DNA of 35,528 nt, taken from Desulfobacterales bacterium (GTDB lineage: Bacteria > Desulfobacterota > Desulfobacteria > Desulfobacterales > JAHEIW01). The number at the start of each line of letters is the position of its first letter. Position 1 is the first letter of the stretch. A program made the translations under genes and the position numbers. Below the pieces are notes generated by a model. It saw nothing but the letters and a program-made list of their open reading frames with translations, was not told where the DNA came from and did not search any database. Of the stretch, positions 17,776 to 26,933 are shown piece by piece. The DNA lies in the NCBI GenBank assembly GCA_020348305.1, contig CP070746.1, positions 2,461,380 through 2,496,907 of the forward strand, given 5' to 3'.

Positions 17776-18747
17776 CTAACTTGAATTTATTGCCAATTGC
17801 TTGCAACGCACAAAATGATCTTCAGCAACCTTCGCTAATGCTATATCCTCGGTTGAACACACTTTATTGCTATTCTGGCAGCGTGGGTAAAAGCTGCATC
17901 CTTCTAAAGTCATCTCACTTAGTTCACCTCTTATGGTCGGAATTGTACTTTTCGGTTCATGATATATGGGATTGGCCTCAAGCAACCCTTGGGTATACGG
18001 ATGTAAAGGGTGTTGAAAGACGGATTCAACACTGCCTTCTTCCAGTATTCTGCCGGCATACATCACATACACGTAATCACTAATCCGCCTGATAATCCCG
18101 AGGTCATGGGATATCCACACCACCGAGACCCCCATCTCTCTTACAAGATTCTCAAACTCGTTTAGAATTTGATTTTGGATAGTGACATCCAGAGCCGTTG
18201 TGGGTTCATCCGCAATAATAAGTGAAGGCTGGCAGCTCATGGCCATGGCAATCACGACACGCTGGATCATCCCGCCGCTTAGTTCGTGGGGGTAGTTGTA
18301 AAACCGGCTTTCCGGATCTGAAATACCAACCTTCTTGAAGAGAGCGATGGCCATGGCCTTCGCTTCGCGAGTACTGCAGGCTTGATGAAGTTTCATGACA
18401 TCAACAATTTGGGTGCCCACAGTGAAAACCGGATTCAGCGATACCATGGGATCCTGGAATATCATACTGATCTCATTACCCCGAATATCATGCTGCATTT
18501 CCCTTTCTTTTAAGTCCATGAGGTTGGCGCCTTTGAACATTACGGACCCGGAAACTAATTTGCCAGTTTCCGGCAAAATCCTGAGAATAGAATTCGCGAT
18601 GGTACTCTTCCCGCTTCCGGATTCACCGACAATTCCCACAATCTGCCGCTCTTTTACCAAAAGATCGACATGATTGACTGCTACGACGATTAGTTTGTTA
18701 ACAATGTAATGCGTGGCAAGCTTTTTTATTGCGAGGATCTCCATCAC
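17776..18747 (-). CDS. dppD: Dipeptide/oligopeptide ABC transporter ATPase, DppD type
   Basis: This 323-residue ATPase has Walker [10 protein letters not shown]-loop [17 protein letters not shown], signature [15 protein letters not shown], Walker [13 protein letters not shown] and H-loop ISHDLGII. The C-terminal oligopeptide-transporter extension carries the Cys motif [10 protein letters not shown]. It pairs with DppF on the cytoplasmic face of the DppBC channel. The GTG at 18747 shares its G with the TAG of dppC; an ATG follows at 18744 and may be the real start. Either way, translation is coupled to dppC. Confidence 0.9.
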   Translation of the reverse strand: MMEILAIKKLATHYIVNKLIVVAVNHVDLLVKERQIVGIVGESGSGKSTIANSILRILPETGKLVSGSVMFKGANLMDLKEREMQHDIRGNEISMIFQDPMVSLNPVFTVGTQIVDVMKLHQACSTREAKAMAIALFKKVGISDPESRFYNYPHELSGGMIQRVVIAMAMSCQPSLIIADEPTTALDVTIQNQILNEFENLVREMGVSVVWISHDLGIIRRISDYVYVMYAGRILEEGSVESVFQHPLHPYTQGLLEANPIYHEPKSTIPTIRGELSEMTLEGCSFYPRCQNSNKVCSTEDIALAKVAEDHFVRCKQLAINSS

Positions 18748-19643
18748 TAAGACACCAATCGATCTCTTAGGCCATCTCCGAGGATGCTACAGCCGATCAC
18801 CGTATACATAATGCCCAGCGCCGGAAAGGTTGCAACCCACCACGCAACCTGTAAAAGCTGCCTGCCCTCGGCGATTTGTGCGCCCCACTCGGGCACCGGC
18901 GGCTGCGCACCAACGCCGATAAAACTGAGGGAAGCGGCCAGCAATATCACCAAAGCACAGTCCAATGATGCATAGACCACCGTGGGGGCTATCGCATTCG
19001 GCATGACATGTCCAAATATAATCCTCTTATCGGGGAAGCCCACCGATTTTGCGGCCATCACATAATCGGCCTCCTTTTCGGATATGTACTTGCTCCTGGC
19101 AATCCTTGCATACTGACACCAACTGACTACGGCAATAGCAAAATAGAGATTTCCTAATCCGGGGCCAAAGATGGCCATTATCGCGATCACCAGAACAAGA
19201 AAAGGAAAGGCCATTATGGAATCGACGATACGCATTATAATCGTGTCGATCCACCCACCGTAATACCCGGCGAGAGCGCCTGCTATATTGCCCGCAACAA
19301 AAGCGATGCCCACCCCAATGACACAGATTTTTATGGCAATCCAAGCTCCGTAGATTACCCTTGAAAAAACATCTCTTCCATATAAATCCGTACCAAAAGG
19401 GTGCTTCCAGCTCGGTGGGTTAAGACTCTGCATCAAGTCCTGCTGATAAGGGTTATGCGGTGAAATAAGCGGGGCAAGAAGGCCTACAATTAAAAGGATA
19501 CCAACCATTATCGATCCCGCTCTGATGTTGGGATCTTGAGTAAATCCTCCTATTGTCACTTTGCCTATCCGAACCACAAAATGCCACAAATACCTTATCC
19601 CGTGTGTTGTCTCAGCGCTAGTGGTGGTCATATTCATATTCAT
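18747..19643 (-). CDS. dppC: Dipeptide ABC transporter permease, DppC type
   Basis: This protein of about 298 residues has a short N-terminal cytoplasmic part, a first membrane helix (SIMVGILLIVGLLAPLIS) with the OppC-N motif, and the conserved periplasmic HPFGTDLYGRDVFSRVIYGA. Five further hydrophobic segments carry the EAA loop KYISEKEADYVMAAKSVGFP that contacts the ATPases. It forms half of the channel with DppB. I prefer ATG 19643, 7 bases after the dppB stop, over a TTG at 19676 that would overlap dppB; neither has a good Shine-Dalgarno, which fits translational coupling. Confidence 0.88.
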   Translation of the reverse strand: MNMNMTTTSAETTHGIRYLWHFVVRIGKVTIGGFTQDPNIRAGSIMVGILLIVGLLAPLISPHNPYQQDLMQSLNPPSWKHPFGTDLYGRDVFSRVIYGAWIAIKICVIGVGIAFVAGNIAGALAGYYGGWIDTIIMRIVDSIMAFPFLVLVIAIMAIFGPGLGNLYFAIAVVSWCQYARIARSKYISEKEADYVMAAKSVGFPDKRIIFGHVMPNAIAPTVVYASLDCALVILLAASLSFIGVGAQPPVPEWGAQIAEGRQLLQVAWWVATFPALGIMYTVIGCSILGDGLRDRLVS

Positions 19644-19650
19644 AAGAGGC

Positions 19651-20592
19651 TCAGGTCCTGTAAACTCTTGGATCAATAAAACCGTAAATTATATCAACAA
19701 CATAGTTATTCAGCATGATTGCCAATGCGAAAATGAGGCTAATTCCTTGTATCAGCGGGTAATCTCTGACGATGACTGCGTCCAATAACATGGCACCTAT
19801 CCCGGGTAGAGAAAACACTGTTTCAATAACCACGGATGATCCAAGCAACCATCCTAAATTCAACCCAATAACAGTGATGGTTGGCAACAGTGCATTCTTT
19901 AGCGCGTACTTGGTATAAATCTTAATATCCGAAAAGCCATAGGTTCTCGCAAGACGAATGTATTCCTTCTGCAAAACCTCAAGCATGTCGGATCTCAATG
20001 TCCGTGTCACCAGAGCGGTAAGAAAAAGCCCCAGAATAAGGCTGGGCAGGATAAGATGATACAGATTGTCCAGCAGGCCGGTCCCCCATCCGCCGGTAGG
20101 CAGCCACCCGAGTTTGAGCGCAAAAATATTCAGGAAAAGAAGGCCGGTCCAAAACTCGGGCATGGAGAATACGAAAAGAGAGGAAATACCAATAGAATAG
20201 TCAGAGAATTTACCGTGCTTTTTAGCTGCGTATAGGCTGATTGGCAACGAGAATATCACACAGAGTATGCCAGCCAGAAAAACCAGTGCCAGCGTTACCT
20301 TCAATCTAGCAAAGATTAACATGGTCACGGGAGCCATATAGCGGATTGAGCGCCCAAGATCTCCAATCATTAATCGTCCGATGAATCGGTAAAATTGTTT
20401 ATATATCGGCTCGTTCAAGCCGAGTGTATCTCGCAATTGCTCCAATCGCTCAGGTGTTGCCATGATTCCAAGGATATTTTTTGCAGGATCTCCAGGAATG
20501 AGATGGAGCATAAGAAACACGATAAACAACACAATTAACAAGACCGGTATAATTTCTACAAATCTTTTAAGCGCGTACTTTTCTAAGCTCAT
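19651..20592 (-). CDS. dppB: Dipeptide ABC transporter permease, DppB type
   Basis: This protein of about 313 residues begins SLEKYALKRFVEIIPVLLIV, the usual OppB/DppB first helix. It has LHLIPGDPAKNILG, the GDLGRSI periplasmic motif, about six membrane segments, and the EAA loop EYIRLARTYGFSDIKIYTKYALKNAL. It makes the channel with DppC. ATG 20592 is preferred: an upstream GTG at 20625 lies inside an inverted repeat and would add 11 residues foreign to the family. The gene follows the binding-protein gene after about 160 bases that carry a hairpin. Confidence 0.88.
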   Translation of the reverse strand: MSLEKYALKRFVEIIPVLLIVLFIVFLMLHLIPGDPAKNILGIMATPERLEQLRDTLGLNEPIYKQFYRFIGRLMIGDLGRSIRYMAPVTMLIFARLKVTLALVFLAGILCVIFSLPISLYAAKKHGKFSDYSIGISSLFVFSMPEFWTGLLFLNIFALKLGWLPTGGWGTGLLDNLYHLILPSLILGLFLTALVTRTLRSDMLEVLQKEYIRLARTYGFSDIKIYTKYALKNALLPTITVIGLNLGWLLGSSVVIETVFSLPGIGAMLLDAVIVRDYPLIQGISLIFALAIMLNNYVVDIIYGFIDPRVYRT

Positions 20593-20615
20593 GTCGCACT
20601 TGACCCTTAATAAAT

Positions 20616-20680
20616 AGGGCTTCACTTCCTAGATCCAATTAAAACTAACTTTGCAGAGGAAAAATCTGAAGCGAAGCCCT
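20616..20680. other. Inverted repeat between binding-protein and permease genes
   Basis: AGGGCTTCACTTC (20616-20628) and GAAGCGAAGCCCT (20668-20680) pair at 12 of 13 positions with a 39-base loop. A stem here is typical of ABC operons in which the binding-protein mRNA is kept in excess over the permease mRNA. It has no T-run, so it is more likely a stability or partial-termination element. Confidence 0.55.
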
Positions 20681-20754
20681 TTGCATATATCCTGTTATCA
20701 GTAGAATATTACATCTATAACGAAAAGCATTATTTATTATGACGCTGTGTATAG

Positions 20755-22278
20755 CTATTCTAGTGACACATATTCCCATCGGTAGAAATTACTGGCTGGC
20801 ACAATTAGTCCCTGTACATTGTCGCGCATGGCCGTGGCTGTGGGTGTCGTTGTAAGGAAAATCTGTGCGGCATCCTCCATCACTATTTTTTGTATCTCAT
20901 GATAAATTCCGGCTCTCTTTTTTTCATCAAGGGTTTTGCGACCCAAAGCAGCCAATTCCTCTACTTTTGGACTATTATAGTCTGAGAAATAGGCCTGGTT
21001 TCCGGCAAAAGAAATGCCAAAGTCAGTGAGCAGGTCATCGTCCAATATATCACTCGTATAATAGTCAGGAGACAGCTCATACTTACGTGCAACGAGCCTA
21101 TCCCAACGCGTTCCCTCTTCCACTTTCTCTATCGAGGCCTGGATCCCAATATCCTGGAGGTTTTGTTGCAAAATCGTAGCAATGCTTACCATCATCGGCT
21201 CCCCAGCAGTGGTTAAAATTGCCGTCTTGAATCCTTTCTCGTATCCAGCTGATTTGAGGAGCGCTTTGGCTTTGGTTGGATCATATGGATATGGCTGCAA
21301 ATCACTGTTATAATACACCACGGGCGGCATGTACGACGGCGCCGCTTTACCGAATCCAAACAGTACGGCCTTAATTATGCCCTCTTTATTTACCGCGTAG
21401 TTGAGTGCCTGCCTAACTTTGATGTCATTAAATGGTTTTATGCCACAATTGATTTTCACAAAATCGTGACGCCATATCGGATCAACAGCAACCTTCACAC
21501 CCGGTGCAGCCTTGAGACTCTGAACTTCATTAAAGGGAACATACACGGCAACATCAATATCACCCCCACGAACTGCTATGGCCCTGGAGGTTGCATCAGG
21601 CATAATAAGGTAGCTTAGCTTATCAACTTTTGGCAAACCCTCTCTCCAGTAATCGTCAAACTTCGAGAACATTATTTCCTCACCGGGTTTCCAATATTCA
21701 AACTTAAAAGGTCCTGCACCGATGGGATGTCTGCCAAACTTCTCCGTACCGCCAACTTCCAGAAAGTACTTCTTGGGAATAATAGCGGCATTAAACATTG
21801 CCAAGTCTGCCAGTATCGGGGCATAAGGAGCGCTCAGAACAATTTTAACCGTATCCTTATCGACAGCCTGAATCTCTTTAATCGGGTCGAACATCGAAGA
21901 ATAGGGGCACTCTTTGGGGTTACGCGTTCGGTCAAGTGAAAATACAACGTCTTCAGCAGTTACGTCATCCCCATTGTGGAATTTTAAACCTTGGCGGAGA
22001 TGAAATGTGTAAGTCAAGTTGTCGGCTGACACTTCCCACGATTTTGCAAGATCAGGCTCTATGCTATTGGAATCATTGGAAACCCGTACTAAGGTATCAT
22101 GAACATTGTGCAGAGCCCACAGGGAAGGGTTGTCGGATGGCCCAACAGGATCTAAAGTTTTCGGTTCTGATAACCAGCCTACTCTTAAAACTTTGGCATC
22201 TGCTGCCCATCCAGCTTGCATCCCAAAAACCATTACACATACGAATAGCACAAACAGTATTGTTGTTAATCTTTTCAT
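20755..22278 (-). CDS. dppA: Periplasmic dipeptide-binding protein (SBP family 5)
   Basis: This 507-residue protein has a signal peptide (MKRLTTILFVLFVCVMVFGMQAGWAADA, cleavage after about AWA/WAA) and the family-5 layout: VLRVGWLSEPKTLDP, LAKSWEVSADNLTYTFHLR, GLKFHNGDDVTAEDVVFSL and FNDIKVRQALNYAVNK. There is no lipobox Cys, so it is a soluble periplasmic receptor that delivers peptides to DppBC. AAGGAGGTG gives a very strong ribosome-binding site before ATG 22278, fitting high expression. The ligand cannot be deduced; neighbours suggest small peptides, perhaps with D-residues. dppA here means the binding protein, not the Bacillus D-aminopeptidase of the same name. Confidence 0.9.
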   Translation of the reverse strand: MKRLTTILFVLFVCVMVFGMQAGWAADAKVLRVGWLSEPKTLDPVGPSDNPSLWALHNVHDTLVRVSNDSNSIEPDLAKSWEVSADNLTYTFHLRQGLKFHNGDDVTAEDVVFSLDRTRNPKECPYSSMFDPIKEIQAVDKDTVKIVLSAPYAPILADLAMFNAAIIPKKYFLEVGGTEKFGRHPIGAGPFKFEYWKPGEEIMFSKFDDYWREGLPKVDKLSYLIMPDATSRAIAVRGGDIDVAVYVPFNEVQSLKAAPGVKVAVDPIWRHDFVKINCGIKPFNDIKVRQALNYAVNKEGIIKAVLFGFGKAAPSYMPPVVYYNSDLQPYPYDPTKAKALLKSAGYEKGFKTAILTTAGEPMMVSIATILQQNLQDIGIQASIEKVEEGTRWDRLVARKYELSPDYYTSDILDDDLLTDFGISFAGNQAYFSDYNSPKVEELAALGRKTLDEKKRAGIYHEIQKIVMEDAAQIFLTTTPTATAMRDNVQGLIVPASNFYRWEYVSLE

Positions 22279-22649
22279 CTTAACACCTCCTTTTTATTAA
22301 ACAACTCTCCATTGGACTATCGTCTTTTTCCCCTTTCAAAATCAACCAACAGGCATCGAACGTATTGATTTCATTATAAGTGTCCATATAATTCTCCAAG
22401 AATTTGCTACCCTAGCGGAGGGCTGCGGGATTTAAAGCGCTTATATTGATTTGCGAGTATCATGACTTTCAAATCATATAAATGCAATAAGATGGTTATC
22501 AAGAAGATAGGCAAGCCTTCGGTGTCTCAACCTATAAGAAGAATAGACTCCATTTGTCAAGAGAAAAGTCGAGAGGAACTTTGACAGGAGCGGTCAATAG
22601 ATAACTAGATAAAAAATTTTCATGCCGGAAGAAAAACGAGTTTCAGACA
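22279..22649 (-). promoter_or_regulatory. Leader/promoter region of the dpp operon
   Basis: These 371 bases between the M20 gene and dppA hold no gene. On the minus strand a TATAAT lies at 22378-22373 with TTGGAG at 22399-22394, a 15-base spacing that is short for sigma-70. The strong Shine-Dalgarno of dppA is at its end. The gap is larger than elsewhere in the locus and suggests a separate promoter for the transporter genes. Confidence 0.4.
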
Positions 22650-23903
22650 CTAGCGTAGGAGTTTTCTATTATGGATGTCAAATAGTTCACATATGATGCT
22701 AACATATGCCTCCGTATCTTCCACCAAAGTCTTAATTGGGATATTCTCTTCAGGGGTATGAGCCAGGTTCTCATCTGCCCCGGAATAGCCTATGGTTGGA
22801 ATTCCCATCAACCCGGCCGTCATACCGCCATCGACTCCACCTAAAAAGTAACCCATATCCCCTTGCTGTCCAATCCGCTTCAGCGCTTGACACGTCTTCT
22901 GGACAAAGGGATGGTTTCTTTCAACGATCCATACAGGATGATGTTTCTGTACCTCCTTCATATAGCCGGTGTATGATTTCTCCAATAAAGTGCGTACCCG
23001 AACGCTTGCCTCAAACTCAGGATCCGCTTTGCTGATTTCCTCTAATATCTCCTCGAACTCGGCAACGATGCCGTCCGGGGTTTCATCAGGAACATAGCGA
23101 CGATCAACGGAGATTTCGCATTCATCAGGCACGATACTTAAGGCCCCCGGCTTGCATACTATATTCGTTACAGTGATGGAGCATTGTCCTAAATCGGGAT
23201 GGACCGGAAGTTCCTGCCCTGTCTTGTTAAAGATTTGGTTCAGGACGGGAACCATCTTCTCCAAAGCATTAATTCCCCGCCAAGGTTGTGATGAATGAGC
23301 TGTTCTGCCCTTTGTCTCCACAACGAGTTCGACCTTGCCGCGATGCCCAAGATTGACCTTACCTGTTGTCGGCTCCGCAAGATAGCAGACATCAAAGCTT
23401 AGCTCCTTGCTCGGTAAAGATTTCTTGCACAGATACTCCATTCCAAACATCTCGGCGGCTTCTTCAAACACCACGGCCGAGAAGATGACGTCGCCTGGAA
23501 GTTCGACGCCTCGATCCCTGATATCTTTTATAAGTTTCATAGCAAAGACCAGTGCGCTTAGCCCCCCTTTCATATCCGCTGTGCCTCTTCCCTGAATATT
23601 TCCATTTGCGTCAATTTCCGCCCCGAAGGGATCATAGCGCCAGCTCTCCAGCCGTCCGGCTGGTACGACATCAAGGTGTCCATTTAATAAGATGTCAGGT
23701 CCACGGTCCTGGCCACGCAGTACTCCGATGACATTCCCAATCTCATCGATCCAAGTTTCATCGACTCCGAAATCCTGGAGTTTTGCGAGAACGACTTTTG
23801 CGACTTTTTCCTCTTCACCGGTAAGTGAAGGGATCTTAACGATTGTCTGGGTAAACTCGATCAGGTCTTCTTTAATCGCCTCGACAGCTTTCAGCGCGTG
23901 CAT
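22650..23903 (-). CDS. M20-family metallopeptidase/deacylase (ArgE/DapE/YgeY-like)
   Basis: This 417-residue protein has the di-zinc motifs of M20 hydrolases: LLNGHLDVVP (H76, catalytic D78), RGTADMKGG (bridging D110), VFEEAAE (catalytic base and ligand, 147-148), AEPTTG, and AHTPEENIPIKTL near the C-terminus. The dimerisation domain begins with GHRGKVELVVETKGRTAHSS. It cleaves an amide bond in an N-acyl amino acid or dipeptide. The spacing resembles YgeY-type proteins, a weak impression. It sits between the choline-kinase-family gene (72 bases) and dppA, so it probably acts on the imported substrate. GGAG lies 9 bases before ATG 23903. Confidence 0.86.
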   Translation of the reverse strand: MHALKAVEAIKEDLIEFTQTIVKIPSLTGEEEKVAKVVLAKLQDFGVDETWIDEIGNVIGVLRGQDRGPDILLNGHLDVVPAGRLESWRYDPFGAEIDANGNIQGRGTADMKGGLSALVFAMKLIKDIRDRGVELPGDVIFSAVVFEEAAEMFGMEYLCKKSLPSKELSFDVCYLAEPTTGKVNLGHRGKVELVVETKGRTAHSSQPWRGINALEKMVPVLNQIFNKTGQELPVHPDLGQCSITVTNIVCKPGALSIVPDECEISVDRRYVPDETPDGIVAEFEEILEEISKADPEFEASVRVRTLLEKSYTGYMKEVQKHHPVWIVERNHPFVQKTCQALKRIGQQGDMGYFLGGVDGGMTAGLMGIPTIGYSGADENLAHTPEENIPIKTLVEDTEAYVSIICELFDIHNRKLLR

Positions 23904-23975
23904 GACATTTTTCTCCGCTCTGTTCTTTATTTTTATTAATCATATATTTCTTTACCAATACTGCCGGCCAACCGA

Positions 23976-24944
23976 TCAGAAGGTGCATTCTCCTTTTACT
24001 AGTTTAAGCCAGTAATCGAGCCGTGAGTCGTTCCAGAATTGCCTTAGGCGAGTCATCTTGGTTCCAAACCACTCATAGTAATCGTAATCTTGGACCGATG
24101 ACTGTTGCGCCTGCACAATGGACCACATCGACCATCTGATTTCTAGTAACATCTTGTATAGCTTCATTCTTGCGAATAACAACTCGTCATATTCACCATA
24201 ATAATACCGTATCCATTCTTTATCCATAGCTTCATGGAAGTAATTGGTTCCTGATATATCCGCAGCATCCAGGCATGCATCACTCATGGTCGCATATTCA
24301 AAATCAGTAAGTCTCAGGTCCCCGGTTTCCTCATCATACAGGTAGTTAGCTGACCAGTGGTCATTATGGCATGGAACGTAGTCAATGCCGGCAGTCATGA
24401 TAGATTCTTCAATTTTATGTGCGAGCCACTCCATTCTATCAATTTCGGGTGGCATGTAGCCCTTTAGGTCTTGTGCCAATTTCAGCATTTCGAAGGTTTG
24501 TTCAAAAGGCGTCTTAGTAAATGACAACTTCATTTCTTTATGCTGGTGAAATTTTTTGATGGTATCAATGATCTTGTAAAATATGTCCTTATTAAGTACA
24601 TCGCCAAAATTTAAAGTTCGATAACCTTCAAGCCATTCAAATACTTCGACACCGGTATCCTCAAAGAAATAACACACCGCAGGGCCGATATTTTCATTTG
24701 CTGCGATTAAGTTGGCTGTGTGGGCGTTGTTTCTGTCTATGAAAGACTCGGTGCCTTTTCCGGGAATTTTCACAAAATAGGATTTGTACTCTACAGTTAC
24801 TTTCCAATTCGGGTTTGTTATTCCTCCTATTACGCGTTCGTACTTTATATCTTTTCCTTTCCAAGCAATTATTCGATATATGACGTCTAAAATATCCTTT
24901 TCATTTTGTTCGACTTTGATGTCTTCAACTCTTTTTTCGGTCAT
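23976..24944 (-). CDS. Choline/ethanolamine kinase-family phosphotransferase
   Basis: This 322-residue protein has the kinase motifs of the choline kinase/APH superfamily: YFVKIPGKG (N-lobe Lys), the catalytic loop CHNDHWSANYLYD (192-204) and the metal-binding LTDFEYA (212-218). The Brenner-type HNDxxxxN is intact, so it should be active. It phosphorylates an amino alcohol or similar small molecule with ATP. Choline-kinase proteins in bacteria often belong to LPS phosphocholine (LicA) pathways, but no LicB/C/D is nearby. Here it lies between a ThDP lyase and an M20 hydrolase, pointing to a catabolic or salvage role. AAGGA precedes ATG 24944. The substrate is unknown. Confidence 0.8.
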   Translation of the reverse strand: MTEKRVEDIKVEQNEKDILDVIYRIIAWKGKDIKYERVIGGITNPNWKVTVEYKSYFVKIPGKGTESFIDRNNAHTANLIAANENIGPAVCYFFEDTGVEVFEWLEGYRTLNFGDVLNKDIFYKIIDTIKKFHQHKEMKLSFTKTPFEQTFEMLKLAQDLKGYMPPEIDRMEWLAHKIEESIMTAGIDYVPCHNDHWSANYLYDEETGDLRLTDFEYATMSDACLDAADISGTNYFHEAMDKEWIRYYYGEYDELLFARMKLYKMLLEIRWSMWSIVQAQQSSVQDYDYYEWFGTKMTRLRQFWNDSRLDYWLKLVKGECTF

Positions 24945-25007
24945 AATATAATCCTTACATTAGATTTGGTTTCAGCTTGTCCGGGATAGGTAATAGGAAC
25001 GTATTAA

Positions 25008-26756
25008 TCACATTGAGATGGAGCCTTTGCGGAAGTCGGTTTTGCCGATGAGGGCATTAATCAACACCGGCGTGCCGTTGCGGGCAGTTTCTTTCGCATC
25101 TTGAAAAACATCATTGATGTCTTCATCTTTGTCTAGCAGAAAACCTTTGCCTCCAAAGCCTTCGGCAACAACATGGTAATCCGTATAACGAAGAGAGGTG
25201 GCCACATCATCATTAAATAAAGGTATTTGATCGCGGGCAATTTGAGTCCAGCCGGCGTCATTGCCGATGAGTGCAATAATCGGAAGGCCGTGACGGACAA
25301 AGGTATCAAATTCCTGGAGACTGTACCCTGCCGCTCCATCACCATAAATAAGCCATATTTCTTTTTCAGGGTGGCACAATTTAGCGCCCAGGGCAAAACC
25401 GGCACCAACACCAAGGGTGCCGAAAACGCCTGGATCCAGCCAGGCCAGTGGAGCTCTTGGTCGCAGAATATACGATGCGGTGGCGACAAAATCCCCGCCA
25501 TCGGCGATAATTATGCTCTGATCATCGATCACCGCATCCAACTTCTTTAGCAGAAAAAGCGGATTTAGATATTCTACTTTTTCACTCGCCATATGCCGGA
25601 TTTCCTGTTCGCGGGCACTATCGTTGTCTCTTAAGGCTTGTACCCACGAATTCCAAAGATCCTTCTGCAACCCCAGCGCTTTGGGAATTGCACACAAAAA
25701 CAGAAACGGATCGGTTAAAACACCCAAATCCGGACGACGATTCATTTTTAATTCTGATTTGCTGCGATTTGCGGATATAACCTTCACGCGGGCGCCGATG
25801 GCACGTCCGTAATTCAAGCGAAAATCAAATGGCATGCCGGCAATCAATATGAGATCCGCGTCTTTCAGAGCCTCTTTTCTGCGATGGCGCATCAACAGGG
25901 GGTGCGATTTTCCCAAAAGCCCGCGAGCCATACCCGTCAGATAAACCGGTATTCCCATGGACGTAACGGCATCAGCAAGTCTGTTGGCTTCATCCGGGCG
26001 CAGCATGGCCTGACTTCCCACAATCATCAACGGTCTTTCGGCGGTGCTGATCAGAGCGGCAGCTTTGGAAACTGAGTCAACATCCAAATCCGGAGATTTT
26101 ACCGTAAATGTGCCGGGGGTCATCTCTTCGAATTCACATTCAAACATTTGATCCACATGACGCTGTAAATAAAACTCCAGTAATCTGCTTTTAAGGCCTG
26201 GCTTTTGATCAGTATCGGGTTTTTTACCGTACCATTGGCGCACGAGTTCTTCACTGTATAGCAGATCAATCGGGCATTCGATAAATACCGGTCCGGGAAT
26301 CCCAGACTGCGAAACCTGGAATGCATGCTCCATCACCGGGATGATGTCGCAATTGCGGCGAATGATGACACTCATTTTAACAATCGACTTGACCACCGCT
26401 AGCTGATCGATATCCTGGAGCGCCCCTCTGTTTTTAAATACCTTGGGTGCAGCACCCCCCAAAAGGATTAAAGATGATTGAGCCATTTGCGCGTTTTTTA
26501 AAGCGGTGATGGTATTGGTTAGCCCCGGGCCAGCGGTGACAGCGGAAACACCGGGCTTGCCGGTGATGCGGGCTACCGCATCAGCCGCAAAAACAGCATT
26601 GGCCTCATCGCGAACATCGATAACGTGAATCCCGCTTTTTTTGGCACCTACAAGCAGGGGGGAAATATGTCCGCCACAAAGCGTAAACAGAAATTGTACG
26701 CCTTGTTCACGCAGGATACCGGCTAAAATATCGCCATTGTTTAGTTGCATAATCAT
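25008..26756 (-). CDS. ThDP-dependent enzyme, 2-hydroxyacyl-CoA lyase/acetolactate-synthase-like
   Basis: This protein of about 582 residues has the three domains of the PDC/AHAS family. The N-terminal PYR domain has [12 protein letters not shown] and [14 protein letters not shown] with the catalytic Glu (about E51). The middle domain carries [15 protein letters not shown]. The PP domain has [19 protein letters not shown] ending in IGND, the ThDP-Mg motif. The last part ([30 protein letters not shown]) is closest to HACL/ILVBL-type lyases and not to true AHAS. It would cleave or form a C-C bond next to a 2-hydroxy- or 2-oxo-acyl group. There is no Shine-Dalgarno; ATG 26756 or 26750 is preferred to a TTG at 26777. 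It heads the peptide-uptake locus, 63 bases before the kinase gene. Confidence 0.82.
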   Translation of the reverse strand: MIMQLNNGDILAGILREQGVQFLFTLCGGHISPLLVGAKKSGIHVIDVRDEANAVFAADAVARITGKPGVSAVTAGPGLTNTITALKNAQMAQSSLILLGGAAPKVFKNRGALQDIDQLAVVKSIVKMSVIIRRNCDIIPVMEHAFQVSQSGIPGPVFIECPIDLLYSEELVRQWYGKKPDTDQKPGLKSRLLEFYLQRHVDQMFECEFEEMTPGTFTVKSPDLDVDSVSKAAALISTAERPLMIVGSQAMLRPDEANRLADAVTSMGIPVYLTGMARGLLGKSHPLLMRHRRKEALKDADLILIAGMPFDFRLNYGRAIGARVKVISANRSKSELKMNRRPDLGVLTDPFLFLCAIPKALGLQKDLWNSWVQALRDNDSAREQEIRHMASEKVEYLNPLFLLKKLDAVIDDQSIIIADGGDFVATASYILRPRAPLAWLDPGVFGTLGVGAGFALGAKLCHPEKEIWLIYGDGAAGYSLQEFDTFVRHGLPIIALIGNDAGWTQIARDQIPLFNDDVATSLRYTDYHVVAEGFGGKGFLLDKDEDINDVFQDAKETARNGTPVLINALIGKTDFRKGSISM

Positions 26757-26801
26757 ACTATTTATCAAGAAAAACAAATGACACTCGACACGATCGAGCT
26801 C

Positions 26802-26864
26802 TCGCGGCTGGAAGCCGCTGCCACTTGAACTTGATGAATATGTGGGAGCGGCTTCCAGCCGCGA
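26802..26864. repeat. Long REP-type inverted repeat
   Basis: The arms 26802-26824 and 26842-26864 (23 bp) match at 22 positions around a 17-base loop. The core TGTGGGAGCGGCTTCCAGCC with its mirror is the classical REP look (GTGGGAGCGG ... CCGCGA). It lies between the ThDP gene and the OmpA-like gene, where REP pairs often act as transcript boundaries. No transposase is near. Confidence 0.85.
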
Positions 26865-26933
26865 ACCAAAGAACCCATGACAAAAGAATCCTTTGCATGT
26901 CGATTACTCAATGAATTCATTTGTAATATGCTT

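Noticed and set aside
23976..24944. Aminoglycoside phosphotransferase (resistance)
   Set aside because: It shares the kinase fold, but the length, HNDHWSAN and DFEYA motifs fit the choline/ethanolamine kinase family better, and the context is metabolic.
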